Assembly: GCA_023439505.1 (NCBI GenBank) | Contig: JAEXNR010000024.1 | Span: 38,811 to 102,810, forward strand | DNA: 64,000 bases | Source of the DNA: Bacillota bacterium | Lineage (GTDB): Bacteria > Bacillota > Clostridia > Lachnospirales > Lachnospiraceae | Direction of reading: 5' to 3' | In this document: positions 1 through 8,360 of the stretch, piece after piece | Layout of the letters: each line of letters begins with the position of its first letter | How positions within the stretch are numbered: the first letter of the stretch is position 1 | Program-made: the position numbers and the translations under genes | Notes under the pieces: generated by a model | Databases searched by the model: none | Seen by the model: only the letters and a program-made list of their open reading frames with translations | What the model was told of the DNA's origin: nothing

Positions 1-1
1 A

Positions 2-967
2 AGGGGAGAGTATTACTGGATTTATGATTACTCCAGGAAGGATTACGGACAACAAAATCATATCTATGATAAGAATTTTAATTATATCAAAACAATTACG
101 CCTGATAAGGAAGATTATAATAAGCTATATGAGGATGACGGTACGCTATACTTTTCCAATGAGATCTTCTATCGTAAATTTAACCTAAAGGAAGCGCCGG
201 ACGATAATTTATCCATACTGGGAGGCGGTGATGAGGCAGTCCTGTTCGGTATTAGCTATCAAAACAAAATTATGATACTGGATCACCAGTTAAATACGAA
301 AATGGTCATGAACAAGGATACCGGTCAGGACAACAACTATGTTACCTATCAGGATATTATTGCGAAGGTACAATACAATAGTGATTCAGCCAGGGAAAGC
401 GATATTTTTTATGATCTGGACGGAAAGGAGATCACTGACCGGAATGGAAAACCCTATGAAAATATAGTGGCTGGAAACTATTGGGATACGTATGACGGTG
501 ACAAACCGGAGATTATTTTATACAGAGAAGATAATCATCTCCTGAAAATGCTCAACTATAAGGATGGGACTTATATGGAGATCAACCTGGGAGACTGGGA
601 AGGTGTATCGGTGGATAAGGTTTTTAAAGATATCTGCATTGTGACAAAAGATAGCACCCAGCAGCTGAGAATTTATAAAGGAAATAAATTGATGAATGAA
701 TTGCAGGGCAATTTTTATGTTACTTATGTAAACCCGGCATTAAAGGACAGAATTGTATTGACCAGATATACGACAGAAAATAACCACAATTATTATCTGA
801 TTATCAAGGAAAATGGTGACATTATATATCAGTCCAGATATGCGGAAGAACTAATTAGCGTCGATCCCCAGTTCCTGCAGATCAACAGAGGGAATTACAG
901 CGGAGTAATTGACTATAATGGTAACTTTATTGTCAAGGAACTAAACAGCAGTCTTTCCATGGATTAA
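2..967 (+). CDS. Uncharacterised protein, C-terminal part (5' end outside window)
   Basis: The frame is open from the left edge, so this is the C-terminal ~321 residues of a longer protein; the first in-window ATG (272) is internal. It is rich in Tyr, Asn, Asp and Gly and made of short alternating beta-like segments. The end (Ser-Gly-Val-Ile-Asp-Tyr-Asn-Gly-Asn-Phe) looks like a WG-type or beta-propeller repeat. No transmembrane segment or catalytic motif is visible in this part. It lies 26 bp upstream of nfo on the same strand and could be co-transcribed. I do not recognise the family; function unknown. Confidence 0.7.
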   Translation, partial: RGEYYWIYDYSRKDYGQQNHIYDKNFNYIKTITPDKEDYNKLYEDDGTLYFSNEIFYRKFNLKEAPDDNLSILGGGDEAVLFGISYQNKIMILDHQLNTKMVMNKDTGQDNNYVTYQDIIAKVQYNSDSARESDIFYDLDGKEITDRNGKPYENIVAGNYWDTYDGDKPEIILYREDNHLLKMLNYKDGTYMEINLGDWEGVSVDKVFKDICIVTKDSTQQLRIYKGNKLMNELQGNFYVTYVNPALKDRIVLTRYTTENNHNYYLIIKENGDIIYQSRYAEELISVDPQFLQINRGNYSGVIDYNGNFIVKELNSSLSMD

Positions 968-993
968 TAACAAGCATACAACAGGAGGCAGCA

Positions 994-1830
994 ATGTTAA
1001 CAATCGGATGTCATCTATCTTCTTCAAAAGGGTTTGCTGCAATGGGAAAATCAGCACTAAATATCGGGGCAAATACTTTTCAATACTTTACACGTAACCC
1101 AAGAGGCAGTAAAGCGAAGCAAATCAATGAGAAGGATATTCAATCATTTTTAAAAATAGCGGAGCAAAATCATTTTGCGAAATTTGTAGCGCATGCCCCG
1201 TATACACTTAATCCCGCTTCTTCGGATGATAGAATCCGGGAATTTGCTCTGGAGACTATGGCGGATGATTTAAAAAGGATGGAGTATCTGCCCGGAAATT
1301 ATTATAACTTCCATCCCGGCAGTCATGTAGGTCAGGGGATAGAAAAAGGGATTGTAATGATCACAGAATTATTAAACCTGATTCTTAAACCGGATCAGGC
1401 AACGGTGGTATTACTGGAGACAATGGCTGGAAAAGGTTCTGAGGTGGGCAGAACCTTTGAGGAATTGCAGGGGATTTTGGAGGGAGTTACATTAAAGGAT
1501 AAAATGGGCGTATGTCTGGACACCTGTCATGTATTTGACGCAGGGTACGATATTGTGAACCATCTGGATGAAGTATTGGAGGAATTTGATCGAATCATTG
1601 GTCTGCACAAGCTGATGGCGGTTCATCTCAATGACAGCAAGAATGATCTGGCAAGCCATAAAGACCGCCATGCCAAGCTGGGAGAAGGCCGTCTTTCTAT
1701 GGATACCTTTGTCCGTTTAATTAATCATCCGAACTTGCGGCATCTCCCCTTTGTTCTGGAGACACCCAATGAACTGGACGGCTATGCCAGAGAAATCAGC
1801 CTGATGAAGGAGGCATACCGACCTGAATAA
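994..1830 (+). CDS. nfo: Endonuclease IV (AP endonuclease)
   Basis: 278 aa, the usual length of the Nfo/Apn1 family. It cleaves the phosphodiester bond 5' to abasic sites in base excision repair, using three Zn ions in a TIM barrel. The expected metal-ligand signatures are present in order: AHAPY (H67), FHPGSH (107-111), LLETMAGKG (E142), CLDTCH (D176, H179), HLNDS (H211), DRH (D224, H226) and a C-terminal ETP. A clear ribosome site (ACAGGAGG) precedes the ATG. Its 3' end faces splB, another DNA repair gene, with 14 bp between the stops. In Bacillus nfo has a spore DNA-repair role, which fits this pairing. Confidence 0.95.
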   Translation: MLTIGCHLSSSKGFAAMGKSALNIGANTFQYFTRNPRGSKAKQINEKDIQSFLKIAEQNHFAKFVAHAPYTLNPASSDDRIREFALETMADDLKRMEYLPGNYYNFHPGSHVGQGIEKGIVMITELLNLILKPDQATVVLLETMAGKGSEVGRTFEELQGILEGVTLKDKMGVCLDTCHVFDAGYDIVNHLDEVLEEFDRIIGLHKLMAVHLNDSKNDLASHKDRHAKLGEGRLSMDTFVRLINHPNLRHLPFVLETPNELDGYAREISLMKEAYRPE

Positions 1831-1844
1831 GAACGAATTATCTA

Positions 1845-2867
1845 TTAGATGATATACTTTATCCTGGCATCAGAAAAGTGAGCGGGGATTTCCGATTGAA
1901 AGAAGGAAGTGATTTCAGCAATCGAATCTTTGGGATAGACGAACTTCCCATATCCGAACTGACCATATTTAAAGCTTCGTTCCTCATCTGTCATGGGAAG
2001 GGAATTCTCCGGAAACAGTTCCATGATAACATTCTTTGCCCTGGTGGTATAGCGATGAGAGATCACTTCAAAGGTAAGAGGCGGTCTTTCATCCGCAGGT
2101 AAATGACGCTGCAGACAATCCAACAGATGCTTGTAGTCATCTTTCCAGCCTTCGTAAATAAATATGGGGGCCAAAATAAAACCGGTGGGATAACCGGCGC
2201 TTATTATTTTTTTGCAGGCTTCGATCCGTTTCTCCATGGAGGGCGTCCTGCTTTCATACTCTTGAATAACCCGGTTGGTATTCAGAGTAAATCGAATCTG
2301 GGTATGTCCGTTATGTTTTGCATCCAGCAGGGTATCTACATCTGTAAATTTTGTTACAAATCGAAATCCCGCATGATCCTTACGCCCAAAGTACTCAATG
2401 GTATATTTTAGTAAATCTGTATAGGGCTCAATGGGGACAGGATCGGAAGTGGCGGCTCCCTCAAAGATGGTTTCCTCCGGCAGACGCTGATGAATATATT
2501 CTTCGGCCTGATGAAGAATATCATCGATATTCACATTCACTTTCATATAGGGCTTATCCCCCAGATTTGTATTCAGATAGCAATACTGACAGCCTCCGGT
2601 GCAGCCGGAAACCAGTGGAAGCTGATAGTGGGCGGAGGGTTTACAGCTTTGAAATACATTACCCTTCTTTAATCCGACGACGAGAGTTTTCTTCCCTTCC
2701 TTATAATAATTCTGCATTGTATCTCCGGGAATGTTCCCTTTTATTTTACTTGATTTCATTTCTATTCGTTCAATTTCTTTATATTGAGAAAAATACTCGT
2801 AAATTCGCCTTCCGACAGGATAATTTAGGGAATCTTTCTCAAAGAGTATTCTTTTGGGAATAAACAT
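1845..2867 (-). CDS. splB: Spore photoproduct lyase family radical SAM protein
   Basis: 340 aa, the size of SplB. The family reverses the spore photoproduct (5-thyminyl-5,6-dihydrothymine) during germination with a [4Fe-4S]/S-adenosylmethionine radical. The cluster motif CxxxCxxC is at C89, C93 and C96, followed by Tyr-Leu as in known lyases; the C-terminal GWxxxY and FGYGKFVY-like segments also fit. A sigma-G promoter lies just upstream. Odd point: in the segment FEGAATSDP (135-143), position 139 is Ala where, from memory, Bacillus SplB has the H-donor Cys141 (ACTSD). It may therefore be a clostridial variant or an SPL-like relative with altered chemistry. Start ATG follows GGAAGGTGAG. Confidence 0.85.
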   Translation of the reverse strand: MFIPKRILFEKDSLNYPVGRRIYEYFSQYKEIERIEMKSSKIKGNIPGDTMQNYYKEGKKTLVVGLKKGNVFQSCKPSAHYQLPLVSGCTGGCQYCYLNTNLGDKPYMKVNVNIDDILHQAEEYIHQRLPEETIFEGAATSDPVPIEPYTDLLKYTIEYFGRKDHAGFRFVTKFTDVDTLLDAKHNGHTQIRFTLNTNRVIQEYESRTPSMEKRIEACKKIISAGYPTGFILAPIFIYEGWKDDYKHLLDCLQRHLPADERPPLTFEVISHRYTTRAKNVIMELFPENSLPMTDEERSFKYGQFGYGKFVYPKDSIAEITSFFQSEIPAHFSDARIKYII

Positions 2868-2900
2868 AATCTCACCTTCCTGATTTAAATATGTATTTAT

Positions 2901-2929
2901 TATGATGACATTTTGTGAAAAAACTATTC
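2901..2929 (-). promoter_or_regulatory. Sigma-G (forespore) promoter of splB
   Basis: On the minus strand, GAATA (2929-2925), a 17-bp spacer, then CATCATA (2907-2901). Both boxes match the Bacillus sigma-G consensus GHATR-N17/18-CATNHTA exactly. It sits 34 bp before the splB ATG. This predicts late forespore expression. Confidence 0.7.
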
Positions 2930-2981
2930 ATAAGGATTCTATTTTAAGTGAATATCTATAAGTCCGTAATAAGCAAAATTA

Positions 2982-3077
2982 TGTTAAAATGCTAAACGGA
3001 TAAACCAATCTGTTATGCGGTGAAATCACATGCCCTAGGAAAGAATTTCGGAAAGCGCCGGAGCGGGCATGGTTATT
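2982..3077 (+). promoter_or_regulatory. Extended -10 promoter and candidate structured leader RNA
   Basis: An extended -10 box (TGT-TAAAAT, 2982-2990) is followed a few bases after the predicted start by a foldable segment. A closing helix pairs 3000-3007 (ATAAACCA) with 3070-3076 (TGGTTAT), with one bulge, and stacks on an inner helix pairing 3031-3035 (TGCCC) with 3065-3069 (GGGCA). The purine-rich loop contains GGAAAG and GCGCCGGAGC. It fits none of the riboswitch classes I know. The whole 304-bp gap 2868-3171 holds only this and the splB promoter. Confidence 0.4.
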
Positions 3078-3171
3078 CGTGTATTTAAGTAAAATTAAGA
3101 AAAAGAGATACTATCTTTGCTTGAAACCGGATATATATACACTGAGAAAGAATATCAGTGGGAGAGTTTCC

Positions 3172-4134
3172 ATGGAGGATAAGTTTAAGATCAGCAGGAT
3201 AATGAAGGCAGCCAAAGCAATCAGCATTCTATCCATAATTACAGCACATTTAAGGGATTCGGAAAATATCGTGTCGGAACGCCTTGGGTCTATTGGGGTC
3301 ATAGTGTTTATTTTTATTGCAGGATATTATTTTCATCCCAAAAAGTACAATACGCTAAGAAGCTTCTTTCAAAAGAAGGCTACAACGATCATAATTCCCT
3401 GGGTCTTTACCGGAAGCATTCTATACATCATAGAAAATCAATTCAGCTTACCGGGGCTGTTTAACTGGCTGATTGGAAATGGGTCCTATCTTTATTATCT
3501 TACCATACTGATGCTTTGCTATCTTGTATTGTTTTATCTCCGGTCAAGAGTTGTTTTGATCGCGCTTATTTTTATTAATATCCTATCACAGGTTCTCACG
3601 GCATTTGGGATCATTGATCACTGTGCCTTTGTGCTGTTTGGTATGGGACCAGTGAATAATTATTTGAATTTATTTAACTGGATCGGATACTTCGCATTGG
3701 GCGTTATGGCAAAAGAAATCCCTTTGGATTCGCTGTTTTACCGGCTGAAACAAATGATTTGGATTATCCTGCCCGGATATGTACTTCTTTTGGCAGGCAG
3801 CTTGTTATTAGAGCCGGACAAAGGGGGATATTTTTCAAAATTGGCAATTCCCATGCAGCTTGCAGGAGTTCTTACGGTATTTGCATTTGCTAGCGTTCGC
3901 TGCTTACACAGGCGATGGGTGTACCGATTATCTGACCTGACCTTTGCAATTTATCTGACACATTTTTTTGTCTTTCCCATAAGACGATTCCTTCCGACAG
4001 GTGTCCCCGGCGAAGTCTTAAATCCATTTCTGATTTTAATCATCGTATCAGGCTTGCTTTATCTTGGGCAACGAATCAGCCGGCTGCTATCTTTAGAAAA
4101 ATTATATACGCTAATGCTGGGCATCCGTGGCTAA
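3172..4134 (+). CDS. Membrane acyltransferase family 3 protein
   Basis: 320 aa, almost entirely hydrophobic, with about ten predicted membrane segments. The N-terminal KAISILSIITAH segment has the amphipathic start and conserved His typical of acyltransferase-3 (OafA/NolL-type) proteins, which transfer O-acetyl or other acyl groups to cell-surface polysaccharides. The frame is open back to 3079, but ATG 3172 is preferred because GTGGGAGAG lies 5 bp before it. It stands alone between splB and metY and may be controlled by the leader at 2982-3077. The substrate cannot be told from sequence. Confidence 0.75.
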   Translation: MEDKFKISRIMKAAKAISILSIITAHLRDSENIVSERLGSIGVIVFIFIAGYYFHPKKYNTLRSFFQKKATTIIIPWVFTGSILYIIENQFSLPGLFNWLIGNGSYLYYLTILMLCYLVLFYLRSRVVLIALIFINILSQVLTAFGIIDHCAFVLFGMGPVNNYLNLFNWIGYFALGVMAKEIPLDSLFYRLKQMIWIILPGYVLLLAGSLLLEPDKGGYFSKLAIPMQLAGVLTVFAFASVRCLHRRWVYRLSDLTFAIYLTHFFVFPIRRFLPTGVPGEVLNPFLILIIVSGLLYLGQRISRLLSLEKLYTLMLGIRG

Positions 4135-4234
4135 TCGACGATAGATCTACACTAACCGGTTATGGTTTGCTTTGATTTGCTGCCTGACATCGTTACAGGT
4201 ATTGCGACAGGGTTACGGTTCACTCCCCATTCAA

Positions 4235-4258
4235 GGCCATGAATATGATTTCGACAAA
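4235..4258 (+). repeat. 24-bp dispersed repeat, copy 1
   Basis: GGCCATGAATATGATTTCGA plus CAAA is identical to 15004-15027. In both copies CCGAAGC follows a few bases later (4264-4270 and 15033-15039). Same orientation, both intergenic. Confidence 0.75.
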
Positions 4259-4348
4259 TGATACCGAAGCGGAGCCGCTCGCGTTTAGTTGCATCACGTA
4301 GCAGTACATAAGGTTCTAAAATACAGAACCAAAGTACTGACGGATGCA

Positions 4349-4397
4349 AATACTCCTTTTCGGAATTATTTATCGAAATCAATGTGTTCATTATTAA
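4349..4397 (+). repeat. 49-bp dispersed repeat, copy 1
   Basis: Exactly identical to 36648-36696 in the same orientation. Similarity resumes with GAACAGTAA at 4407-4415 (36705-36713 in the other copy). Read on the minus strand, both copies begin a short open frame with ATG. Confidence 0.8.
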
Positions 4398-4455
4398 ATG
4401 AGGATTGAACAGTAATATGACAGGTGTCACGGCGGAAAAGTACTGTTTTACCTAC

Positions 4456-4485
4456 TTGACAAATATCTCAGCAGAGGAATATACT
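4456..4485 (+). promoter_or_regulatory. Sigma-A promoter of metY
   Basis: TTGACA (4456-4461), an 18-bp spacer, TATACT (4480-4485), 39 bp before the start codon. No S-box or T-box leader is seen. Confidence 0.7.
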
Positions 4486-4524
4486 AACAAAAATGGACAT
4501 ACGCAATGAAGGGAAGTAAAGAAC

Positions 4525-5790
4525 ATGAAAGATGAAACAAAATGTCTGCATTCCGGCTATACGCCAAAGAATGGGGAACCCAGCGTGGTACCAATTGTAC
4601 AAAGTACAACTTATCGCTTTGACTCAACAGAACATATCGGCCAGTTATTCGATATGCCGACAGAATTTATGTATTCCAGATTTGCCAATCCGACTGTGGA
4701 TGCGGTAGAGAAGAAAATTGCAGATTTAGAGGGAGGCGTGGGTGCTATGTGTACCTCATCCGGCCAGGCTGCATCCTTTATATCCATCCTGAACCTATGC
4801 AATGCAGGAGACAGCTTTATCAGTACGGCTACTATTTATGGCGGTACCGTGAATCTGTTTGCCGTAACCTTAAAGAAACTCGGTATTGAGTGTATCTTTG
4901 TCAATGGAGACGACACGCAGGAAAACATTCTGAAAGCATTTAAGCCAAATACCAGAGCAGTATTTTGCGAGACCCTGGCAAATCCGGCACTTAGTGTATG
5001 CGACATCGAAAAGCTCGCAGATCTGGCACATTCACAGAATGTTCCTTTGATTATTGATAACACCTTTGCAACACCGATTCTATGTAAACCTTTTGAGTTC
5101 GGTGCAGATATTGTTGTCTACTCTACTTCAAAATATATGGACGGACATGCGCTGCAGGTGGGCGGGGCGATTGTAGACAGTGGTAAGTTTAATTGGAACA
5201 ATGGTAACTTCCCTGAATTTACAGAACCGGATGAATCCTATCATGGCGTTGTATATACCAGAGACTTCGGGAATATGGCTTATATTATAAAGGCCAGAAT
5301 GCAGTATATGAGAGATCTTGGGGCATATCCGTCAGCCAATTCCGCATTCTTGTTAAACCTTGGTCTTGAAACAATGGCATTAAGAATGAAACAATATTGT
5401 GAGAATGCCCTTCAGGTAGCCAAATATCTAAAGGCTTCTGATAAAATAGAGTCTGTTAACTATCCGGGACTTGAGGATGATAAATACTATGAGTTGAATA
5501 AAAAGTATTTGAAGGGTGCCAGCGGTGTCGTAACCATCGTAATCAAAGGGGGCAAGGAGAATGCCGTGAAATTCATGGATGGCCTGAAGCTCGCTTCCAA
5601 TGAAGTACATGTTGCAGATATCAGAACCTGCGTCCTGCATCCTGCCAGTGCAACCCACCGTCAGCTGACCAATGAACAGCTGATTGCGGCAGGAATAAAT
5701 CCCGGAATGATTCGCTTTTCCGTTGGCCTTGAGAACGTGGAAGATATCATAGAAGATATCGCGCAAAGCCTCGCAGCGGTAGAGAAATAG
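4525..5790 (+). CDS. metY: O-acetylhomoserine sulfhydrylase (PLP enzyme)
   Basis: 421 aa, the normal length for the Cys/Met-metabolism PLP family. It most likely makes homocysteine from O-acetylhomoserine and sulfide. The PLP lysine is K203 in the TSKYMDGH segment; D178-N-T-F and the TSSGQAA phosphate-binding loop (78-84) are intact. The N-terminal LHSGYTP and the YxSRFANPT segment favour MetY over cystathionine gamma-synthase or gamma-lyase. It has its own sigma-A promoter, GAAGGGAAG as ribosome site and a hairpin downstream, so it appears monocistronic. Methionine gamma-lyase remains a less likely alternative. Confidence 0.88.
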   Translation: MKDETKCLHSGYTPKNGEPSVVPIVQSTTYRFDSTEHIGQLFDMPTEFMYSRFANPTVDAVEKKIADLEGGVGAMCTSSGQAASFISILNLCNAGDSFISTATIYGGTVNLFAVTLKKLGIECIFVNGDDTQENILKAFKPNTRAVFCETLANPALSVCDIEKLADLAHSQNVPLIIDNTFATPILCKPFEFGADIVVYSTSKYMDGHALQVGGAIVDSGKFNWNNGNFPEFTEPDESYHGVVYTRDFGNMAYIIKARMQYMRDLGAYPSANSAFLLNLGLETMALRMKQYCENALQVAKYLKASDKIESVNYPGLEDDKYYELNKKYLKGASGVVTIVIKGGKENAVKFMDGLKLASNEVHVADIRTCVLHPASATHRQLTNEQLIAAGINPGMIRFSVGLENVEDIIEDIAQSLAAVEK

Positions 5791-5868
5791 GGAGAGGATG
5801 CTATGGGAATTCCTGTTTGCAACGGATCTCAGGACTGCTAATATCCATCAGTTATAATCAGATTATTT

Positions 5869-5921
5869 AACAGGAGGAGACTTGATTAGATGTCTATCTA
5901 TCGAGGATTCTCCTGTTTTTA
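5869..5921 (+). terminator. Probable rho-independent terminator after metY
   Basis: AACAGGAG (5869-5876) pairs with CTCCTGTT (5910-5917), followed by a T run. The loop is long (33 nt) and contains an AGGAGG-ATG arrangement that imitates a gene start. The rest of the 413-bp gap 5791-6203 holds nothing convincing. Confidence 0.5.
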
Positions 5922-6203
5922 TAGGAACATGTTCCATCAAAAATTTTTAAGAATTCAGGATAATACAACCAAATCAAAGATTCTTAAGGGTTCCGGGTTA
6001 ATAGTTACAAAGTTGTGTTGTGCTGCATTGGATCTTGTATTTATCCTTAGAGAAAAGGAAGCATATGGATAAGACAATAAGGGGCAGTTACATGGATTGG
6101 TCTGAGTTGTCATAATGAAACTTAAGAATATCTTAATCATTGTGAAAGGAATTCTTAATCTGATTCTGCTATTATCAGATTATCAATCTCAGGGGTGTGA
6201 AGT

Positions 6204-6914
6204 ATGTTACGAAAACCGGCCATCAAAACTACTATTTTTATAATGCTGGGTCTTATTCTTATGATCCTTTATGGAGTATTCTTCTTTCAAAGAGGAATTC
6301 TCTTTGAAGGAACCTTCTTAAGGCAGATCAAGCAGGGGGAGGATACAGCGTATCAAGGAACGGTATACGGTGAATCGATTTTCATTAAGAGCGGGGATAT
6401 CACAAATACAGATTCCGGTCAGATCCAGTTTCAAATCGGTGACTGGTATGATCATACGTTTACAGTGAATAAACGATATGAAGGGTATCGTATGGATATC
6501 ACGATCTATGAAAACAATCAATTGCGATTTGACGGATATTATCAGGAGGGAAAGAACGGAATCCTCTTTGAAAAAAACGGGGAGCTGGCGGATGGGATCC
6601 TTTCCATCACGGTGAACAATGAAAGTCCCTTTTCAGGGGATTATAGGATCAGCAACTATGATATCATTGAAACGCTTCTTCATAGAAATGTAATCCTTCG
6701 CGGAAATCCTGTGCTTTTATTGTTTGCAGTCATTTTGACATGCATTCATGTGGTAGACAGAAAATGGCCATTGTTCTTCTTCACCCTGAGAAATGTTATA
6801 TCAGTGAATAACCCGGAACCGTCTGAGGTTTACCTGGTCATACAAAAGTTTTGCTGGCATCTGTATCCGGTAATTATTGCAGGTTTGCTGCTGGCGGGGC
6901 TATTCATTAGATAG
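6204..6914 (+). CDS. Uncharacterised membrane protein
   Basis: 236 aa, family not recognised. One hydrophobic segment at residues 9-28 is followed by about 130 polar residues predicted to be outside the cell, then two hydrophobic segments near 168-187 and 215-235. The middle domain is beta-rich with many Asp, Gly and Tyr and no catalytic motif. GGGGTGTGAAGT precedes the ATG. It lies 46 bp upstream of a 45-residue membrane peptide on the same strand, and the two may form a transcription unit. Confidence 0.65.
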   Translation: MLRKPAIKTTIFIMLGLILMILYGVFFFQRGILFEGTFLRQIKQGEDTAYQGTVYGESIFIKSGDITNTDSGQIQFQIGDWYDHTFTVNKRYEGYRMDITIYENNQLRFDGYYQEGKNGILFEKNGELADGILSITVNNESPFSGDYRISNYDIIETLLHRNVILRGNPVLLLFAVILTCIHVVDRKWPLFFFTLRNVISVNNPEPSEVYLVIQKFCWHLYPVIIAGLLLAGLFIR

Positions 6915-6960
6915 GACGAATCTGTATTACGAAGCTTAGAAATCAGGGAGGAGTTTTACC

Positions 6961-7098
6961 ATGGATTCAATCTTATACTCATTATCTGCAGTGGGAGTCA
7001 TTATCCCGGTTTTGGAAATTATTCTTATGATATTGGGGATTTACGCATTGCTCTATGCGATCAGGGTTTTGCGCATCTACATCAGGGATCATGAATAA
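6961..7098 (+). CDS. Small single-span membrane protein (45 aa)
   Basis: 45 codons from ATG 6961 to TAA. A strong ribosome site (GGGAGGAG) lies 7 bp upstream, so translation is plausible. Residues 8-34 are continuously hydrophobic, ending in a basic, charged tail (RVLRIYIRDHE). It follows the 236-residue membrane protein. I do not recognise it; small proteins of this shape often modulate a larger membrane partner, but nothing here shows which. Confidence 0.6.
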   Translation: MDSILYSLSAVGVIIPVLEIILMILGIYALLYAIRVLRIYIRDHE

Positions 7099-7202
7099 GA
7101 ACCGGAATATTGATTTATGTATGACTTTTACTATTCACAATCCTATGTTATGATATAAGGGAACAGTTAATTTATAACGTTTTCAGGTAAGGAGGTAATG
7201 GG

Positions 7203-7928
7203 ATGGATTATTTAAAAGCAATTGATAAGAGAATATCCAGAAGAACATATCTTGGTACACCCATTGATACACAGAAGATAGCCATTCTAATCAATTTAAT
7301 CAATAAAATTAACAAAGAGACAGGTCTTTCCATAGCATTCATTGAGGATGGAAGCAATGCATTTCGCTCTCTTAGCAAGAGTTATGGAATGTTTCAGGGG
7401 GTTCGGTCCCTGATTGTGTTAAAGGGTTCTACCGGTGTGAAAGATCTAAAGGAGAAGCTGGGCTATTATGGCGAAGAAATTGTCCTGGAAGCTACGAATC
7501 TTAATCTTGGTACTTGCTGGGTTGGGGGAACCTTTGACCGCAAGAATCCCGTGTTTCAAGTTGATGGCAAAGAAAAATTGGTTTGTGTCATTACCATAGG
7601 GAATGTGGCGGAGGACAAGTCGATTCGAGAGAAAATGATCTATGGCCTTACCCATAGGAAGACAAGAAGCATGGAAGAGTTCTATACCGCCGACAAAGCT
7701 GTGCCGGATTGGTTCAGGAATGGCATAAAGGCAGTTCAGAAAGCACCATCGGCAACAAACAGCCAAAAGTATCGTTTTGAATATAAGAATGATGTGGTGA
7801 AAGCTTTCATTCCTGATAACTACGAATATGATCTGGTGGATCTTGGAATTGCAAAGTTTCATTTTGAACTGGCAGCAGGAGGGAAATTCTGTGTTGGAAA
7901 TCACGGAGTTTATTCTCCGAGAAGTTAA
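7203..7928 (+). CDS. Nitroreductase-like protein (TM1586 type)
   Basis: 241 aa. The N-terminal IDKRISRRTY segment and the GTCWVGGTFD motif (about 100-109) match the putative TM nitroreductase family, which folds as an internally duplicated FMN nitroreductase in one chain. The second half repeats the theme with KAPSATNSQKYRF, an FMN-contact-like segment, and ends in LGIAKFHFELAA. Substrate unknown; the family is thought to reduce small organic molecules with NAD(P)H. GTAAGGAGG precedes the ATG and a long hairpin follows the stop. Confidence 0.8.
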   Translation: MDYLKAIDKRISRRTYLGTPIDTQKIAILINLINKINKETGLSIAFIEDGSNAFRSLSKSYGMFQGVRSLIVLKGSTGVKDLKEKLGYYGEEIVLEATNLNLGTCWVGGTFDRKNPVFQVDGKEKLVCVITIGNVAEDKSIREKMIYGLTHRKTRSMEEFYTADKAVPDWFRNGIKAVQKAPSATNSQKYRFEYKNDVVKAFIPDNYEYDLVDLGIAKFHFELAAGGKFCVGNHGVYSPRS

Positions 7929-7962
7929 GAAGGTTGTATAGAGCGAAATAAAATTTATGTAA

Positions 7963-8025
7963 ACGTCAAATTGATAGCCTGAGGAGGAGAAGCGGGTGTA
8001 GGATATCAATTTGGCGTAATTTTTT
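7963..8025 (+). terminator. Long-stem hairpin after the nitroreductase gene
   Basis: 7963-7976 pairs with 8004-8017 over 14 bp (one G-T), with a 27-nt purine-rich loop, followed by a T-rich run at 8020-8025. Likely a terminator. The rest of the 432-bp gap 7929-8360 shows only the ribosome site of the next gene (AAGGAGG). Confidence 0.5.
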
Positions 8026-8360
8026 GCTGCTGAATTCATTATAAAATGCAATTGTGAAAGAAGCATGGAGAAATTATGAAGTAATTGTGTATTAATTGCT
8101 TCATTTTTCTTATGATTGTGGATAACCATAGGAAAATAAGTTTAATTCGAGGAAAAACAGCCATAATAATGGTTGGACGGTAAGCTGAATAAAATTGTCA
8201 GAAAAGGTCAGAAAAGCGCAGGTATCCATGCATCGATTGAGTAAGGCAGGAATAGAATTTATAGTAGGGGAAAAGTTTGAGCCTATAGAATTCTCTAACC
8301 AAACCAGGGGTTTGCCAGGGAGGTATGGGGATGGGCATTCTTGATTAAGGAGGTTGAGGT

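Larger units (their letters stand above)
4135..4524. other. Gene-free spacer with two dispersed repeats
   Basis: This 390-bp gap has no convincing gene. It holds a 24-bp segment (4235-4258) repeated at 15004-15027, a 49-bp segment (4349-4397) repeated at 36648-36696, and the metY promoter. A minus-strand frame at 4152-4430 is built from these repeats and is judged non-coding. Confidence 0.6.

Noticed and set aside
2351..2863. 170-codon plus-strand frame over splB
   Set aside because: Antisense shadow of splB; no family pattern and no ribosome site.
4152..4430. 92-codon minus-strand frame
   Set aside because: It is made of dispersed repeat DNA; the same repeat gives a different continuation at 36562-36753.
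4430..4524. S-box or T-box leader before metY
   Set aside because: The promoter is only 39 bp from the start codon, leaving no room for either.
5890..6072. Frame of 60 codons with AGGAGG before its ATG
   Set aside because: The ribosome-like site is the left arm of the metY terminator hairpin, and the peptide has no protein-like pattern.
7446..8129. 227-codon minus-strand frame over the nitroreductase gene
   Set aside because: It is antisense to a well-supported gene and runs through its terminator hairpin.
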